Position numbers and translations under genes: made by a program. This document shows positions 9,349 through 18,800 of a stretch of 64,000 bases of DNA, piece by piece. The DNA lies in contig JAHHHW010000044.1 of the NCBI GenBank assembly GCA_019359115.1, forward strand, positions 26,677-90,676. The letters run 5' to 3'. The notes below the pieces were generated by a model. It saw only the letters and a list, made by a program, of their open reading frames with translations. It did no database searches and was not told the DNA's origin. Each line of letters begins with the position of its first letter. The first letter of the stretch is position 1. The DNA is from Pelatocladus maniniholoensis HA4357-MV3 (GTDB taxonomy: Bacteria > Cyanobacteriota > Cyanobacteriia > Cyanobacteriales > Nostocaceae).

Positions 9349-11421
9349 TTATTCCCCCCATATCTTTTGTCCCCGATCCCCAATCTTTACCACTTCCACT
9401 TCGCCAATAACTTGTCCTTGATTTGAGAATCCCTCTACCTCTAGCTGATAACGCTGCGGTGGTGTAGTTGGGGAAATTTTTAGCTTGTGGACATCTCGTA
9501 TTACTGTACCTGCGGTGATCTGTTCTGGAAATATGTAGCCATCTACTAAGGGTGTAATAGAAAAACTGGCGATCTTATTTTGATTATTTTGGAAATTATT
9601 TTGGCGATCGCGCAAATTTATTTGAATTGAAACATCTGCTGGCAGTGGTGCAAGAACTTCCCAGTATAATGTGATTATCAAATCTTCGTTGCTAGATATC
9701 TTAGTTTTATTTAAGTCGTAACCTAGTAGGCGGACTTTTTCGCCAAAAGCTAAAGACAAGGGAAACTGGATACGCTTTAAATCTTCAGGTAAAGCTAATG
9801 GTCCAGGATAAACCCACGCGTAGTCAATATTTTGTAGCTGTACTGTGTACAAAGGTTGCTGGTTGTTAAAGTAAGCTAACATCTTGGGTTCTGGCAATTG
9901 ACGCTGCAATTGATTCTTGTAGAATACTAAGCGATGAGCCTGTGTCCAAGGTTGAATACCAGATGGAATACGCTTGTCTATTGGTAAAACTTGACCGTGA
10001 AAGTAACTAGAAAAATAGCGACTATACCAACTTGCTACTTTAGTTTCCTTTGCATTGGGCGACTGGTTCAACCATTGAGCAACTTTTTCCAAACCTTCCC
10101 CTTGACCAATCATAAATATATTTTGAGCTGCCACAGCACCACCAAATACAGGGTTATAGTAAGTCAGGTAGTAGGGATGGTAGGGGAGAAGGAAAACTAG
10201 TTGTAATGCAAAGATAATTAGACAACCCCACTCGTTACTAATTTTCAGTTGCACAGAAAGTTTGTTAATCCAAAGTCTCACCCCAGCAATAATTTCCAAC
10301 CAACCAATCGCCGCAAGTATTGCTAACATTGGCAAACACAGATTAATATAACGGTCGATTTTGTTATCACTTGCTGATAAGATCAGGATCACGCAGACAG
10401 CAATTAAAGCGATCGCTGCGATCGCATTCATATTTTTTAGCCGATGTCGTAGCTTAGGTATCAACAACACTATAGTTATAGCCACCAAACCGACTTGCAA
10501 TATTGGTGAGAGACGATATATCAGTACTAAAGGATAAAATAAAATTCTTGGGGAATGGGTCAGTTGTCCTAAGAAAAACAAAAATCCCCGATCTGACTCT
10601 TGCAAAACACCATTACGTATTCTGTTCAGAACATATCCCGGTGAAACCCAAGTTGCTGGAAAAATCACAATAAATGTAACTAGAATTGTCCCGACCCAAA
10701 GTCGAAAACTTCGCAACTGCTGCTTCCAACCTCTTTGAGGAAAAGTTTCTTGCCAAACTCCTAACTCAATCAATCCGATAATAATTACAATCGCAGGTAA
10801 TAAAAACAAAGCTGTAATTTTCGCCGCCGTTGCTAATCCCAGAAATATTCCTGAAGCTAAAATAAACTTACGTTCCCCATCTTTTCGCAAATAAATTAAA
10901 AATGACAGCACAGCCAAAATAGCAAAATCAGCTTGTAGCGCATCAGTAGTGATAAAACGCTGATATGCCAAAAAAAATGGTTCTAATAATAAAAGAATAA
11001 TTGTACACAGAGCGATCGCGTGTCCTAATAACCTCTTTGTGAGTAAAAATATACACACCATACAAGCAGAAGTCACCACAGCTTGCACTAAACGGGGAAG
11101 AATATACAAATTAATCGCAAATCCTTCTAGATTCAGACAAGCAGTAATCTCTGGAGGTAAATCTACACCCAAAAAACCACCGAAAAACTTGTTTAGCCAA
11201 CAATTCACCAGCATCCCACTACCACTTAGCCACATATTGGGAACCCCTGGATGATGTTTGAGAATTGTATGAGTTAAATCTCCTTCAAACAAACGTTTGA
11301 TAAACTGGCTACCACGATAGATCCACAACCCCTCATCAGTATTGAGAGAAGCGGTAATTGCTAAAGTACGTGACACCAGAGAGATTAGGAAGATCGCAAA
11401 CAACAACAGGGAAGATTTCAT
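9349..11421 (-). CDS. GT39-like membrane glycosyltransferase with C-terminal soluble domain
   Basis: A 690-residue polytopic protein. After an N-terminal helix comes the GT-C acidic loop (NTDEGLWIYRGSQF) and the conserved HHPGVPNMWLSG segment of cyanobacterial PMT-like enzymes. About eleven hydrophobic segments follow to residue ~420. The last 270 residues are soluble and probably lie on the periplasmic side, ending in a beta-rich region (LIITLYWEVLAPLPADVSIQ). It likely glycosylates an envelope lipid or protein from a polyprenyl-phosphate donor; the substrate is unknown. It is convergent with the DUF4926 gene, with a 19-base gap. Confidence 0.86.
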   Translation of the reverse strand: MKSSLLLFAIFLISLVSRTLAITASLNTDEGLWIYRGSQFIKRLFEGDLTHTILKHHPGVPNMWLSGSGMLVNCWLNKFFGGFLGVDLPPEITACLNLEGFAINLYILPRLVQAVVTSACMVCIFLLTKRLLGHAIALCTIILLLLEPFFLAYQRFITTDALQADFAILAVLSFLIYLRKDGERKFILASGIFLGLATAAKITALFLLPAIVIIIGLIELGVWQETFPQRGWKQQLRSFRLWVGTILVTFIVIFPATWVSPGYVLNRIRNGVLQESDRGFLFFLGQLTHSPRILFYPLVLIYRLSPILQVGLVAITIVLLIPKLRHRLKNMNAIAAIALIAVCVILILSASDNKIDRYINLCLPMLAILAAIGWLEIIAGVRLWINKLSVQLKISNEWGCLIIFALQLVFLLPYHPYYLTYYNPVFGGAVAAQNIFMIGQGEGLEKVAQWLNQSPNAKETKVASWYSRYFSSYFHGQVLPIDKRIPSGIQPWTQAHRLVFYKNQLQRQLPEPKMLAYFNNQQPLYTVQLQNIDYAWVYPGPLALPEDLKRIQFPLSLAFGEKVRLLGYDLNKTKISSNEDLIITLYWEVLAPLPADVSIQINLRDRQNNFQNNQNKIASFSITPLVDGYIFPEQITAGTVIRDVHKLKISPTTPPQRYQLEVEGFSNQGQVIGEVEVVKIGDRGQKIWGE

Positions 11422-11455
11422 TCTTGTTGATTAGTGACTGTTGGTAATCAATCTG

Positions 11456-11481
11456 TAGGGGCGCAAAACCTTGCACCCCTA
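11456..11481. repeat. Small palindrome TAGGGGCGCA
   Basis: TAGGGGCGCA and TGCACCCCTA form an imperfect hairpin between the divergent genes at 9349-11421 and 11534-11719. It is a common cyanobacterial intergenic palindrome. Confidence 0.6.
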
Positions 11482-11533
11482 AAAACCGTTATCATGAGTT
11501 TAGACCTAATCTCTAATTTTTAGTTGCTAAAAA

Positions 11534-11719
11534 ATGGTGCGATCGCATCGAGTCAAATTATGTTCCCAATGCAATCAACTCGCATCAGTTCTTTATCGCA
11601 TCAAACACGAAGAAGATGGGGAATGGATTTTTGTTTGTCCTCAATGTTGGTCTTCAGTGAGTAAAAATAACCCGTTTTATGTTTATGGTGGAACGTGGAA
11701 GGCTGATAAAAAGCGGTAG
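11534..11719 (+). CDS. Small zinc-ribbon protein, function unknown
   Basis: A 61-residue basic protein with two cysteine pairs (CSQC at 11-14 and CPQC at 35-38) spaced like a zinc ribbon, ending in YGGTWKADKKR. Residues SVLYRIKHEEDGEWIFVCPQCW resemble conserved small hypothetical proteins of cyanobacteria. It is probably cytoplasmic and binds zinc; I know no function. The ATG at 11534 lacks a strong ribosome site. The next gene is convergent, seven bases beyond its stop. Confidence 0.7.
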   Translation: MVRSHRVKLCSQCNQLASVLYRIKHEEDGEWIFVCPQCWSSVSKNNPFYVYGGTWKADKKR

Positions 11720-11726
11720 TAATTAC

Positions 11727-12113
11727 CTACAGTTCATATATCTCTAACGGTAAAGCATCTGGGTCTTTGAAAAACGTAAATTTATTTCCTGTAATTTCAT
11801 CAATTCTAATATCCTCAACCTCAACACCCTTAGCTTTTAACTCACTCACAACTTCCTCAACATTCTCCACCTGAAAAGCTAAATGTCTTAAGCCACAAGC
11901 TTCAGGACTACTAACTCTTTGTGGAGGATTTGGAAAAGAAAATAACTCAATTTGGTGATTTTCTGCTACTCGTAAATCTAACTTATAAGAATTTCTCTCT
12001 TTTCTAAAAGTCTCATTAATAATCGAAAAACCTAAAACTTCCGTATAAAACTTCTTAGAATATTCATAATCAGAACAAATAATCGCTGCATGATGAAACC
12101 CCGTAGTTTTCAT
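11727..12113 (-). CDS. VOC-family protein, YaeR/GloA2-like
   Basis: A 128-residue single vicinal-oxygen-chelate domain of the YaeR/GloA2 type. It has the two beta-alpha-beta-beta-beta halves and the four expected metal ligands: the His in FHHAAI near residue 7, Glu in QIELFSF near 56, His in RHLAFQV near 77, and Glu in PLEIYEL near 125. VOC proteins of this group bind a divalent metal; glyoxalase I activity is possible, but many members have unknown substrates. The ATG at 12113 lies about 80 bases after the stop of the VWA gene on the same strand, so a shared transcript is possible. Confidence 0.85.
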   Translation of the reverse strand: MKTTGFHHAAIICSDYEYSKKFYTEVLGFSIINETFRKERNSYKLDLRVAENHQIELFSFPNPPQRVSSPEACGLRHLAFQVENVEEVVSELKAKGVEVEDIRIDEITGNKFTFFKDPDALPLEIYEL

Positions 12114-12194
12114 GATCTTCTCTTGTCGTCCTCTGCGGTTAAATACTCTTTAAAAAATTGGGTAGGCAAAAAGCCCACCCCAAATAATAAATAA

Positions 12195-13532
12195 TTAATC
12201 TTGCAAAACTGTCTTTGAGACAATTCTGGTTTTTTTGCGATCGCTTTGGGATAACTCTTCCCCAGATTGCAATCTTGTAGCAGAAGTTTGTAACACCGTT
12301 GCTGCACCCACATCTCCCATTTGCAAAGCAGTTTTGGCAGCAGTTTGCAACATCGTTGCTGCACCAGCGCGATCGCCTTGTTGTAATTTTGCCTCAGCCA
12401 GTTGGGTTTGCCGATACTTCGCTAATGCCAGAATATGTTGTTGTACCTCTGGATTAGCCTCACCTTGGTAAGCAGGAAGCACATTCACCTCCACAGATAT
12501 ATTTTCTGAAAGTAACCCAATTTGGTTTTGTGCGGGATCATCATAGCGCACTTGTACATTAGCAATCACATGTTTACCAGCAGCAAATTGTCCCAAATAA
12601 ATGTTTGCTAAAACTACTCTTTCTGTATCCTTCATCAAGTCTCCCAGACGCACAGCAAAACGTCCATCAGCTTCTTGCTGTACTGGTAATTCAATCGTAT
12701 CTGGAGAAACTTGGGCTACAGGTTTGAGTTCTGCCAACCGTACTTTTGGCATGAAATAAAATAGCAAATAAGCATTAGTTAATGCTACAGCTTGTACCCG
12801 ACTAAAAAGACGGGCAAACTCATCTACAGCCTGTTCTGGTTGTTGAATATAAGATAAAGTTCCACCACCATCATCAGCAATTTTTTCCAGAATATCTTGG
12901 TTCCAATTATCACCAAATCCCAAAGTATTCAAAGTTAAATTGTAACCAGCAGCTAACTGGGCAAATTTCAAACAACGTTTGTTGTCGCCATGTTCATTTT
13001 CACCATCAGTTAATAAAAAGGCTTGAGAAACAGTTTCTTTCTTACCCTTTGCTAGTTCCTCAATACCCAAACGTAATCCTTCATCAATCGCAGTTCCACC
13101 ATCAGCAGCCAAGCGATTTATTTTCTGTTTAATAGCCTCTTTATCGTTAACGATTTGATTAGGTACTAATACTTTAGCGCGGTGATCAAAAACAACTACA
13201 CTCAGGCGATCGCCTTCCTTGAGTCTATCAACAATTTGGTTAGCCGCTTTCTTGACAGTTTCAAGTGGTCGCCCACTCATCGAACCACTATGATCAAGAA
13301 TTAAGCATAAATTTAGTGGTACATTACGATCACTCACTTGTGCGATCGCAGACAAAGAAATTGCCAACTGACGTTGACTGTTCATTTGATTGGCATCCAA
13401 ATTGCCATCATTTAGCGTAGGCAGCAAACTAACCTTCATAATCTCAGGTTTCCATGCAGGATATACATATTTATAAATAACTTCAGGCGCTAAGATCTCC
13501 TCTACGGAAAAGATATTTAGCAAATTGGTCAT
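12195..13532 (-). CDS. von Willebrand factor A domain protein
   Basis: A 445-residue protein with a VWA domain at about 70-270. The metal-ion-dependent adhesion site is intact: DHSGSMS (DxSxS), the threonine in DGGTAID, and the aspartate in LLTDGENEHGDN. The rest (about 270-375) is beta-rich, and the last 70 residues are helical and glutamine/alanine-rich (AKLQQGDRAGAATMLQTAAK). No signal peptide is visible, so it is probably cytoplasmic. VWA proteins mediate metal-dependent protein contacts; the partner is unknown. The start ATG is at the edge of the TTGGTCA heptamer repeats. Confidence 0.88.
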   Translation of the reverse strand: MTNLLNIFSVEEILAPEVIYKYVYPAWKPEIMKVSLLPTLNDGNLDANQMNSQRQLAISLSAIAQVSDRNVPLNLCLILDHSGSMSGRPLETVKKAANQIVDRLKEGDRLSVVVFDHRAKVLVPNQIVNDKEAIKQKINRLAADGGTAIDEGLRLGIEELAKGKKETVSQAFLLTDGENEHGDNKRCLKFAQLAAGYNLTLNTLGFGDNWNQDILEKIADDGGGTLSYIQQPEQAVDEFARLFSRVQAVALTNAYLLFYFMPKVRLAELKPVAQVSPDTIELPVQQEADGRFAVRLGDLMKDTERVVLANIYLGQFAAGKHVIANVQVRYDDPAQNQIGLLSENISVEVNVLPAYQGEANPEVQQHILALAKYRQTQLAEAKLQQGDRAGAATMLQTAAKTALQMGDVGAATVLQTSATRLQSGEELSQSDRKKTRIVSKTVLQD

Positions 13533-13592
13533 TGGTCATTGGTTTTGCATGAAAGACAAATGACGAAGCACAAATGACAAATGACAAACTTA
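13529..13592. repeat. Heptamer repeats between VWA gene and clpR
   Basis: TTGGTCATTGGTCATTGG followed by CAAATGACGAAGCACAAATGACAAATGAC: short tandem repeat arrays, partly self-complementary, in the shared upstream region of the divergent VWA and clpR genes. Confidence 0.75.
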
Positions 13593-13675
13593 GCGAGTAA
13601 TCCACACCTCTAACAACGCTAGCATCGCGTTAGGATGTATTACAGTTAACGGCATTATTTCAAGCAACAGTTCCT

Positions 13676-14350
13676 ATGGACGTTTCTCCCATCAAGGCTG
13701 TGCAAGCCCCCTACTACGGCGATAACTTCTACCGTACACCACCACCAGATTTGCCTTCTTTACTATTAAAAGAGCGAATTGTCTATCTGGGAACTCCCCT
13801 ATTTGCAGAGGTGACAAAACTCATCATTGCTGAACTGCTGTATTTACAGTCTGATGATCCAGATAAACCAATCAAAATTTACATTAACTCTACAGGTACT
13901 TCCGACGGTAGTTCTGGTCAGATGGGACGGCTGTTTGGTTTTGAAACCGAAGCTTTCGCCATTTATGACACAATGAGGTATATTAAACCTCCTATCCACA
14001 CCATCTGTATCGGTAAAGCGGTAGGTATGGCTGCAATACTTCTAAGTGCTGGGAGTGAGGGTTGTCGTGCTAGTTTGTCTCATTCCAGCATTGTCTTACA
14101 CCAACCCAGAAGTTTTGCCCAAGGACAAGCAACGGATATTCAGATCCAAGCCAAAGAGGTACTCAACAATAAAACGGCGATGGTAGATATCCTCTCACAT
14201 ACCACAGGACAATCCAAAGAAAAAATCGTGAAGGATATGGATCGTCACTTCTACATGACTCCCCAGCAAGCTGTGGAATACGGTTTGATAGACCGAGTTT
14301 TTGAAAAAACCGAAGTCGCTACCACCCCAGCAGCAGCAGGAATTCTCTAG
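13676..14350 (+). CDS. clpR: ClpR, inactive ClpP-like protease subunit
   Basis: A 224-residue ClpP-family protein. The position of the catalytic serine, normally in GxxASMG, reads GKAVGMAAILL (about 118-128), so the nucleophile is missing. The histidine of the VLHQP motif is kept. This is the hallmark of ClpR, which in cyanobacteria and plastids assembles with catalytic ClpP3 in a mixed heptameric ring of the Clp protease. An extra short segment (STGTSDGSSGQMGRLFGFET, about 81-100) distinguishes it from the downstream copy. The gene lies 137 bases ahead of clpP3 on the same strand, the standard cyanobacterial order. Confidence 0.93.
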   Translation: MDVSPIKAVQAPYYGDNFYRTPPPDLPSLLLKERIVYLGTPLFAEVTKLIIAELLYLQSDDPDKPIKIYINSTGTSDGSSGQMGRLFGFETEAFAIYDTMRYIKPPIHTICIGKAVGMAAILLSAGSEGCRASLSHSSIVLHQPRSFAQGQATDIQIQAKEVLNNKTAMVDILSHTTGQSKEKIVKDMDRHFYMTPQQAVEYGLIDRVFEKTEVATTPAAAGIL

Positions 14351-14352
14351 AT

Positions 14353-14466
14353 AGTTGTTTGTCATTTGTCATTTGTTATTTATTTGTCCTTCGTGCAAAG
14401 CTAATAAATCATCACCAGTGATCAAATAACCAAATGACCAATGACTAATGACCAATGACCAATTAT
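14353..14466. repeat. Heptamer repeats between clpR and clpP3
   Basis: GTCATTTGTCATTTG units on the left and AATGACCAATGACTAATGACC units on the right are complementary and could fold the spacer into a long imperfect hairpin in the clpR-clpP3 transcript. Confidence 0.75.
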
Positions 14467-14487
14467 TCTTGACAAACGGAGTAAAGT

Positions 14488-15090
14488 ATGCCTATTGGCT
14501 ATCCAAGCGTCCCCTACAGATTACCGGGGGAACAATTCACCCAGTGGATTCACATTTACAGTCGTCTTGCGCGCGATCGCATCATCTTTTTAGGGGAAGA
14601 AATTGATGATAAACTCGCCAACGAGATTATCGCCATCATGTTATATCTGGATTCTGAAGATCCAGGCAAAGATATTTATTTGTATATAAATTCTCCTGGT
14701 GGTGCGATCGACTCTGGTTTGGCAGTTTATGACACCATGCAACACATCAAATCTGATGTAGTGACAATTTGCGTGGGTTTAGCCGCTTCTATGGGTTCTT
14801 TTCTCCTGGCGGGTGGTACAAAAGGCAAACGCCTAGCTTTACCCCACTCCCGGATTATGATTCACCAACCCCTACTTCCTGGTGGTATGCGCGGACAAGC
14901 TAGCGACATTGAAATTGAAGCTAGAGAAATTCTGCGTATCCGCCGCCAGATGAACGAAATCTACGCTCAAAATACTAATCAATCGCTAGAGAGAATTGAA
15001 AAAGACTCCGAAAGAGACTTTTTCATGTCTGCTGCGGAAGCAAAAGAATATGGCTTGATTGACAAAGTAATTGAGGAACGGCCGAATTAG
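14488..15090 (+). CDS. clpP: ATP-dependent Clp protease proteolytic subunit (ClpP3)
   Basis: A 200-residue serine protease subunit. The catalytic Ser lies in [11 protein letters not shown] (about 97-107) and the catalytic His in SRIMIHQP (about 117-124); the C-terminal Asp region ([18 protein letters not shown]) is also normal. It degrades unfolded substrates delivered by ClpC or ClpX in the cytoplasm. Its position directly after clpR identifies it as the ClpP3 type, the catalytic partner of ClpR. A GGAG string precedes the ATG at 14488. A perfect 30-bp palindrome follows 16 bases after the stop. Confidence 0.94.
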   Translation: MPIGYPSVPYRLPGEQFTQWIHIYSRLARDRIIFLGEEIDDKLANEIIAIMLYLDSEDPGKDIYLYINSPGGAIDSGLAVYDTMQHIKSDVVTICVGLAASMGSFLLAGGTKGKRLALPHSRIMIHQPLLPGGMRGQASDIEIEAREILRIRRQMNEIYAQNTNQSLERIEKDSERDFFMSAAEAKEYGLIDKVIEERPN

Positions 15091-15106
15091 GGATAGGGGG
15101 ACAACT

Positions 15107-15136
15107 AATCAGTTAACAGTTAACTGTTAACTGATT
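15107..15136. repeat. Perfect 30-bp palindrome after clpP3
   Basis: Two 15-base arms (AATCAGTTAACAGTT and its complement) meet with no spacer. It is built from TTAAC units of a tandem repeat and may act as a transcript end for clpP3, although no T-run follows. Confidence 0.75.
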
Positions 15137-15238
15137 CATGCCCTTTCCCCAAAAATGGCAATTTGGTCTTTATGATTGGGTACTTCAAGCATTAAGCTAT
15201 ATGCTGATAGCTGATATTAATGCTTCTTGTTGATCACG

Positions 15239-15841
15239 ATGGATCTTGGAGATTGCTACCGTTTATTGGGTTTAAGGTCGGGTGCTTCCTTTGCTGACGT
15301 TAAAGCGTCTTATCGACGCCTAGCACAGCAATATCATCCCGATATCAATCCAGATGACAACAAAGCCAAAGATAAGTTTATTGCCTTAACTGAGGCATAC
15401 AGGTTGCTATTACAGGTGGTAGCCCCACAAGAAATAGCCCCACAAACTCAGACAGTAACTGTAACTCATCCAGAACCTACTGTTACACAAACGCCAACAA
15501 CACTCAAAACTAAACCGACGCCACAACCGCCTCAAATGTCGGAAGTAGAACAGCAATTGAAGTGGCAGACTTATGAACAATTGCAAATATTTTTGAAACA
15601 AAGAAGGTTTCCCCAGGCGATCGCACTAGCGGAAGCTTTAGCAGCACGCTTACCACAAGACGCAGAAGTACGTCAATGGCAAGCGATCGCCTATCAAATT
15701 TGGGGACGGGTACTGATTAAACAAAACCAGTTACCCAAAGCCAAAATATATCTGAAAAAAGCCTTAAAAACAGATCCCCACAATAAGGCTTTGTGGGATG
15801 AGGTGCAGCGTGACTTTCAAAAATTAGAACAGATTTTTTGA
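15239..15841 (+). CDS. J-domain protein with C-terminal TPR repeats
   Basis: About 200 residues. Residues 1-62 form a J domain, with the HPD motif in QYHPDINPDD that stimulates Hsp70 ATPase. A proline/threonine-rich linker (about 70-105) follows, and the last 95 residues contain two or more TPR-like helix pairs (FPQAIALAEALAARLPQD; LPKAKIYLKKALKTDP). It probably delivers or docks clients for an Hsp70. The ATG at 15239 (MDLGDCYRLLGL) fits the J-domain start better than the TTG at 15227. The gene is convergent with a giant Hsp70-like gene, two bases away, suggesting a functional link. Confidence 0.87.
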   Translation: MDLGDCYRLLGLRSGASFADVKASYRRLAQQYHPDINPDDNKAKDKFIALTEAYRLLLQVVAPQEIAPQTQTVTVTHPEPTVTQTPTTLKTKPTPQPPQMSEVEQQLKWQTYEQLQIFLKQRRFPQAIALAEALAARLPQDAEVRQWQAIAYQIWGRVLIKQNQLPKAKIYLKKALKTDPHNKALWDEVQRDFQKLEQIF

Positions 15842-15843
15842 AA

Positions 15844-18800
15844 TTAATTCACTACTCCTACAACAAAATTTACTGTGTAGGGTTCCTCTAATGATTGTTG
15901 AGTACTAGCTTTGATGGCATTAAGATGGCGACGTAGAGATTTTAATTGAGAAGGATTAGGACGATATGTGAGACTACCTTGTTTTTCAAACAAAGGTGCA
16001 TTGGCGATCGCCTTATAATCAAAATTTTCTCTCGAAGCAAGAGTCAGCCAGGAAAAGTCAACATTATTGGGGAGTAAACCAGGAGGTAGTTCACCTTCTA
16101 AGAAAGCTAATAGGCGTTGCTGACAACTACGGGTGTTAATACCACAGGCCTCGAATAATTGAATCACTTCATTAAAAGATAAAGCTCGATCTGGGATAAG
16201 TCGCAGCAATTCTGTAAACAGGAAATAATCAGTGTACTGTTGTCTGGGTACTTCTAATACTTGAGGATGCAACGGTAGCATAGCTAAACCGTATGCTACA
16301 CGACTACAACTAGGACTACCATTTTCATTTAAATACGAATCCTGAATGATCTTTGCACTGGGGAGTTTTTGTCGTAGCCAACGAGAAACAGCACCTAAAT
16401 TAGATGTACCACCAGTCAGGATCGCTTGATTGATTGCTTCTGTCGGTATACCTTTTGCTACCAATAACTTGTTGAGTTCACGGTTAAGACGTCGCACAAA
16501 TGGAACAAATACTTGGCTTTCTAAATCCCGTCTTTGCAAGACCCAACACTGATCCGCTAATTCCAAAGTAAAAGATTCTTGGTGTTGCAAAATTAACTTT
16601 AAGGCTACTGCTGCATCCAAAATTGCTTTACCCAACACAGAACTTTCTAAGCGTTGCTGTAAGTTAATGCGATCGCTCGTGTCTGGTTCTCCGGGTCGTG
16701 GTAATTTTAATCCTTCTAACCCCAAACTTGCAAAACTCATCTGCTCGATACCAGCAATTGTTGGTTGCCATTGTAAAGGACTGCTGGTAATAGTAGTATT
16801 ATTGCCTTCTTGGGAAGAATTCCGCAGTTTGCGCCATTTAGTTGGTAGTAGTAACTGGCAAATAATATCTTGCTCAATTCCCTTACCAGCATAAGCAAAA
16901 TTGTGGAGCATAAAATCGCTGTGATTTAATTCTTCCAGACTTTCTGGTAAATCAACCAGCGCCATTTCCGTTGCGGCTGCACCGATATTAATCACAAGGG
17001 TGTTACCCTCAAAGGGATACTCACTGGTTTTGGCAGAATGAGAATGTTGGCTATTGCCAAAATGAATAATTTCACCACTAGCACCATCAAGTTCCGAAAG
17101 TAAACTAGCGATCGCTTCTTCGACAAAATATACTTGTTGAGGATGCTGAATAATTTTGCTCAACAGCAAAGCTTCGCGAATATTAAAGCGATATTGTTCT
17201 GACCAGTGAGATGGACAGGTGCAGATGACACCAACAAGATTGTTGATGGCGCTGTGGAAAATTTGTTGCTCTAAACCAACTCCCGCCGCAGTTAAACCTA
17301 AAGTGGTACTACTACGGTCTGCTCTTAATGTCAATAGTAATTTGGAGAGCGATCGTACAACCCAAACTAGAGGAACTGTCGCAACTTCATTAAATTGCAA
17401 TATTGGCTCCCATTTTTGCTGTTCATTTTTGTAAGGAAGTGCTATTTGCAAATAAGGTTTGAGTTGTGCTGAAAAAAGATTTGAAGTTGTAGTATTTTGT
17501 TCTTGTGCAGATGGTAAATAAACTTCTGCTGGTAAACGGAATGTTCGTGTTTTTAATGCTGCTTCTTGCTGATTTTCTGCTGACCAATAGATAGGATAAA
17601 CTTCATTTGTAGAGCGATTGAATAAAGTTGCAGAAATTCCTGTTGTACCTAAATCAATTCCCAAATACCAAATGTAGTCTCCGATATTGGCTCTAATTTC
17701 TGTATTGTCTCCAATTCCGGAATCTGAAGGCAAAAACAGTTCTAAAGAATCGGCTGTGGCTTCCTTAGTTTCAGTTTCAGCTAATTGCTCATTCTGAGAA
17801 TTATTCGATACTATAACCTGGGCAGAATCTGGATTTTCTGGCTCAGTCATAGGCGACTTAAATTGAATATTTTTCTGTTCACCAAAATTAGCCAAATCTT
17901 CATCTAATTGCAGCAATTGCTTTGCATTCAATGCAATTTCTGGTATAACTAAATTTTGTTTTTCTACTTCTAATAACAAATTTTCTTTGACGGAAGCAGG
18001 GATATATTGTTCTGAAGAGTCATTGATGTTATCAACACTTATTTCTTCTGTTTGATTTGGTGTTGATATTGTCTCAATTGTAGATTCTTCAACAGATTCT
18101 TCTTGCAAAACTTGCTGCTCAATATCTGTGGAAAATAATAAGTTATTTAAGCTTGTAATTGTCTCAGCAGCAATGGGTTTTTCAACAGGTAAAGAGGAAG
18201 TTTCATTACTTTCTTCCGTATATGTGATTTTTTCCCACAATTCTAATAGTTGTCTCCTGATCTTTTTGGTAGTAGCTTTTGTATCTTCTAGCTGAAAATT
18301 GCCACTTTCTAAAAGACCTGCATCTGGCTCGTCAAACCAAGGATCAGACGCAGTAACAAGAGATTCTGCTGATTGTAATTCATCTGTTACAGATGTAGAG
18401 CCAGAATCTATAATACTCACATTTGATAAGGAAGCAGTATCATCTACAGGTAATTCTTCCGTAGAATCTGCAAATTCAAACATTACTTCTTGTAGAATTA
18501 ACTCTAATTCTTCTTGATTTGAGATTACTTCTTCATGTACAGATAATTCGTCATGCAGGTCTGTAGCTTCAAAAATGATGTCTTGGGTCAGAACATCTTC
18601 TTCTTGTTGATTTGTGAACACTTCTTCGTAGAAAGATAATTCGTCATTCGGTTCTGTAGCTTCAAAAATGATGTCTTGGATCAGAACATCTTCTTCTTGA
18701 ATAACAGTGACGACTTCATCTTCATTAATAATTAATTCTGTGGAATCTGCAACTTCAAAAAAGACATCTTGAAAAATTAAATCTGTTTCTTCTTGCTCAG

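Noticed and set aside
12110..12364. 84-residue frame between the VOC and VWA genes
   Set aside because: Overlaps the VWA gene end in another frame and shows no family resemblance.
14353..14466. Repeat array considered as a possible CRISPR
   Set aside because: Units are 7 bases long and directly adjacent, with no spacers of constant length and no cas genes.
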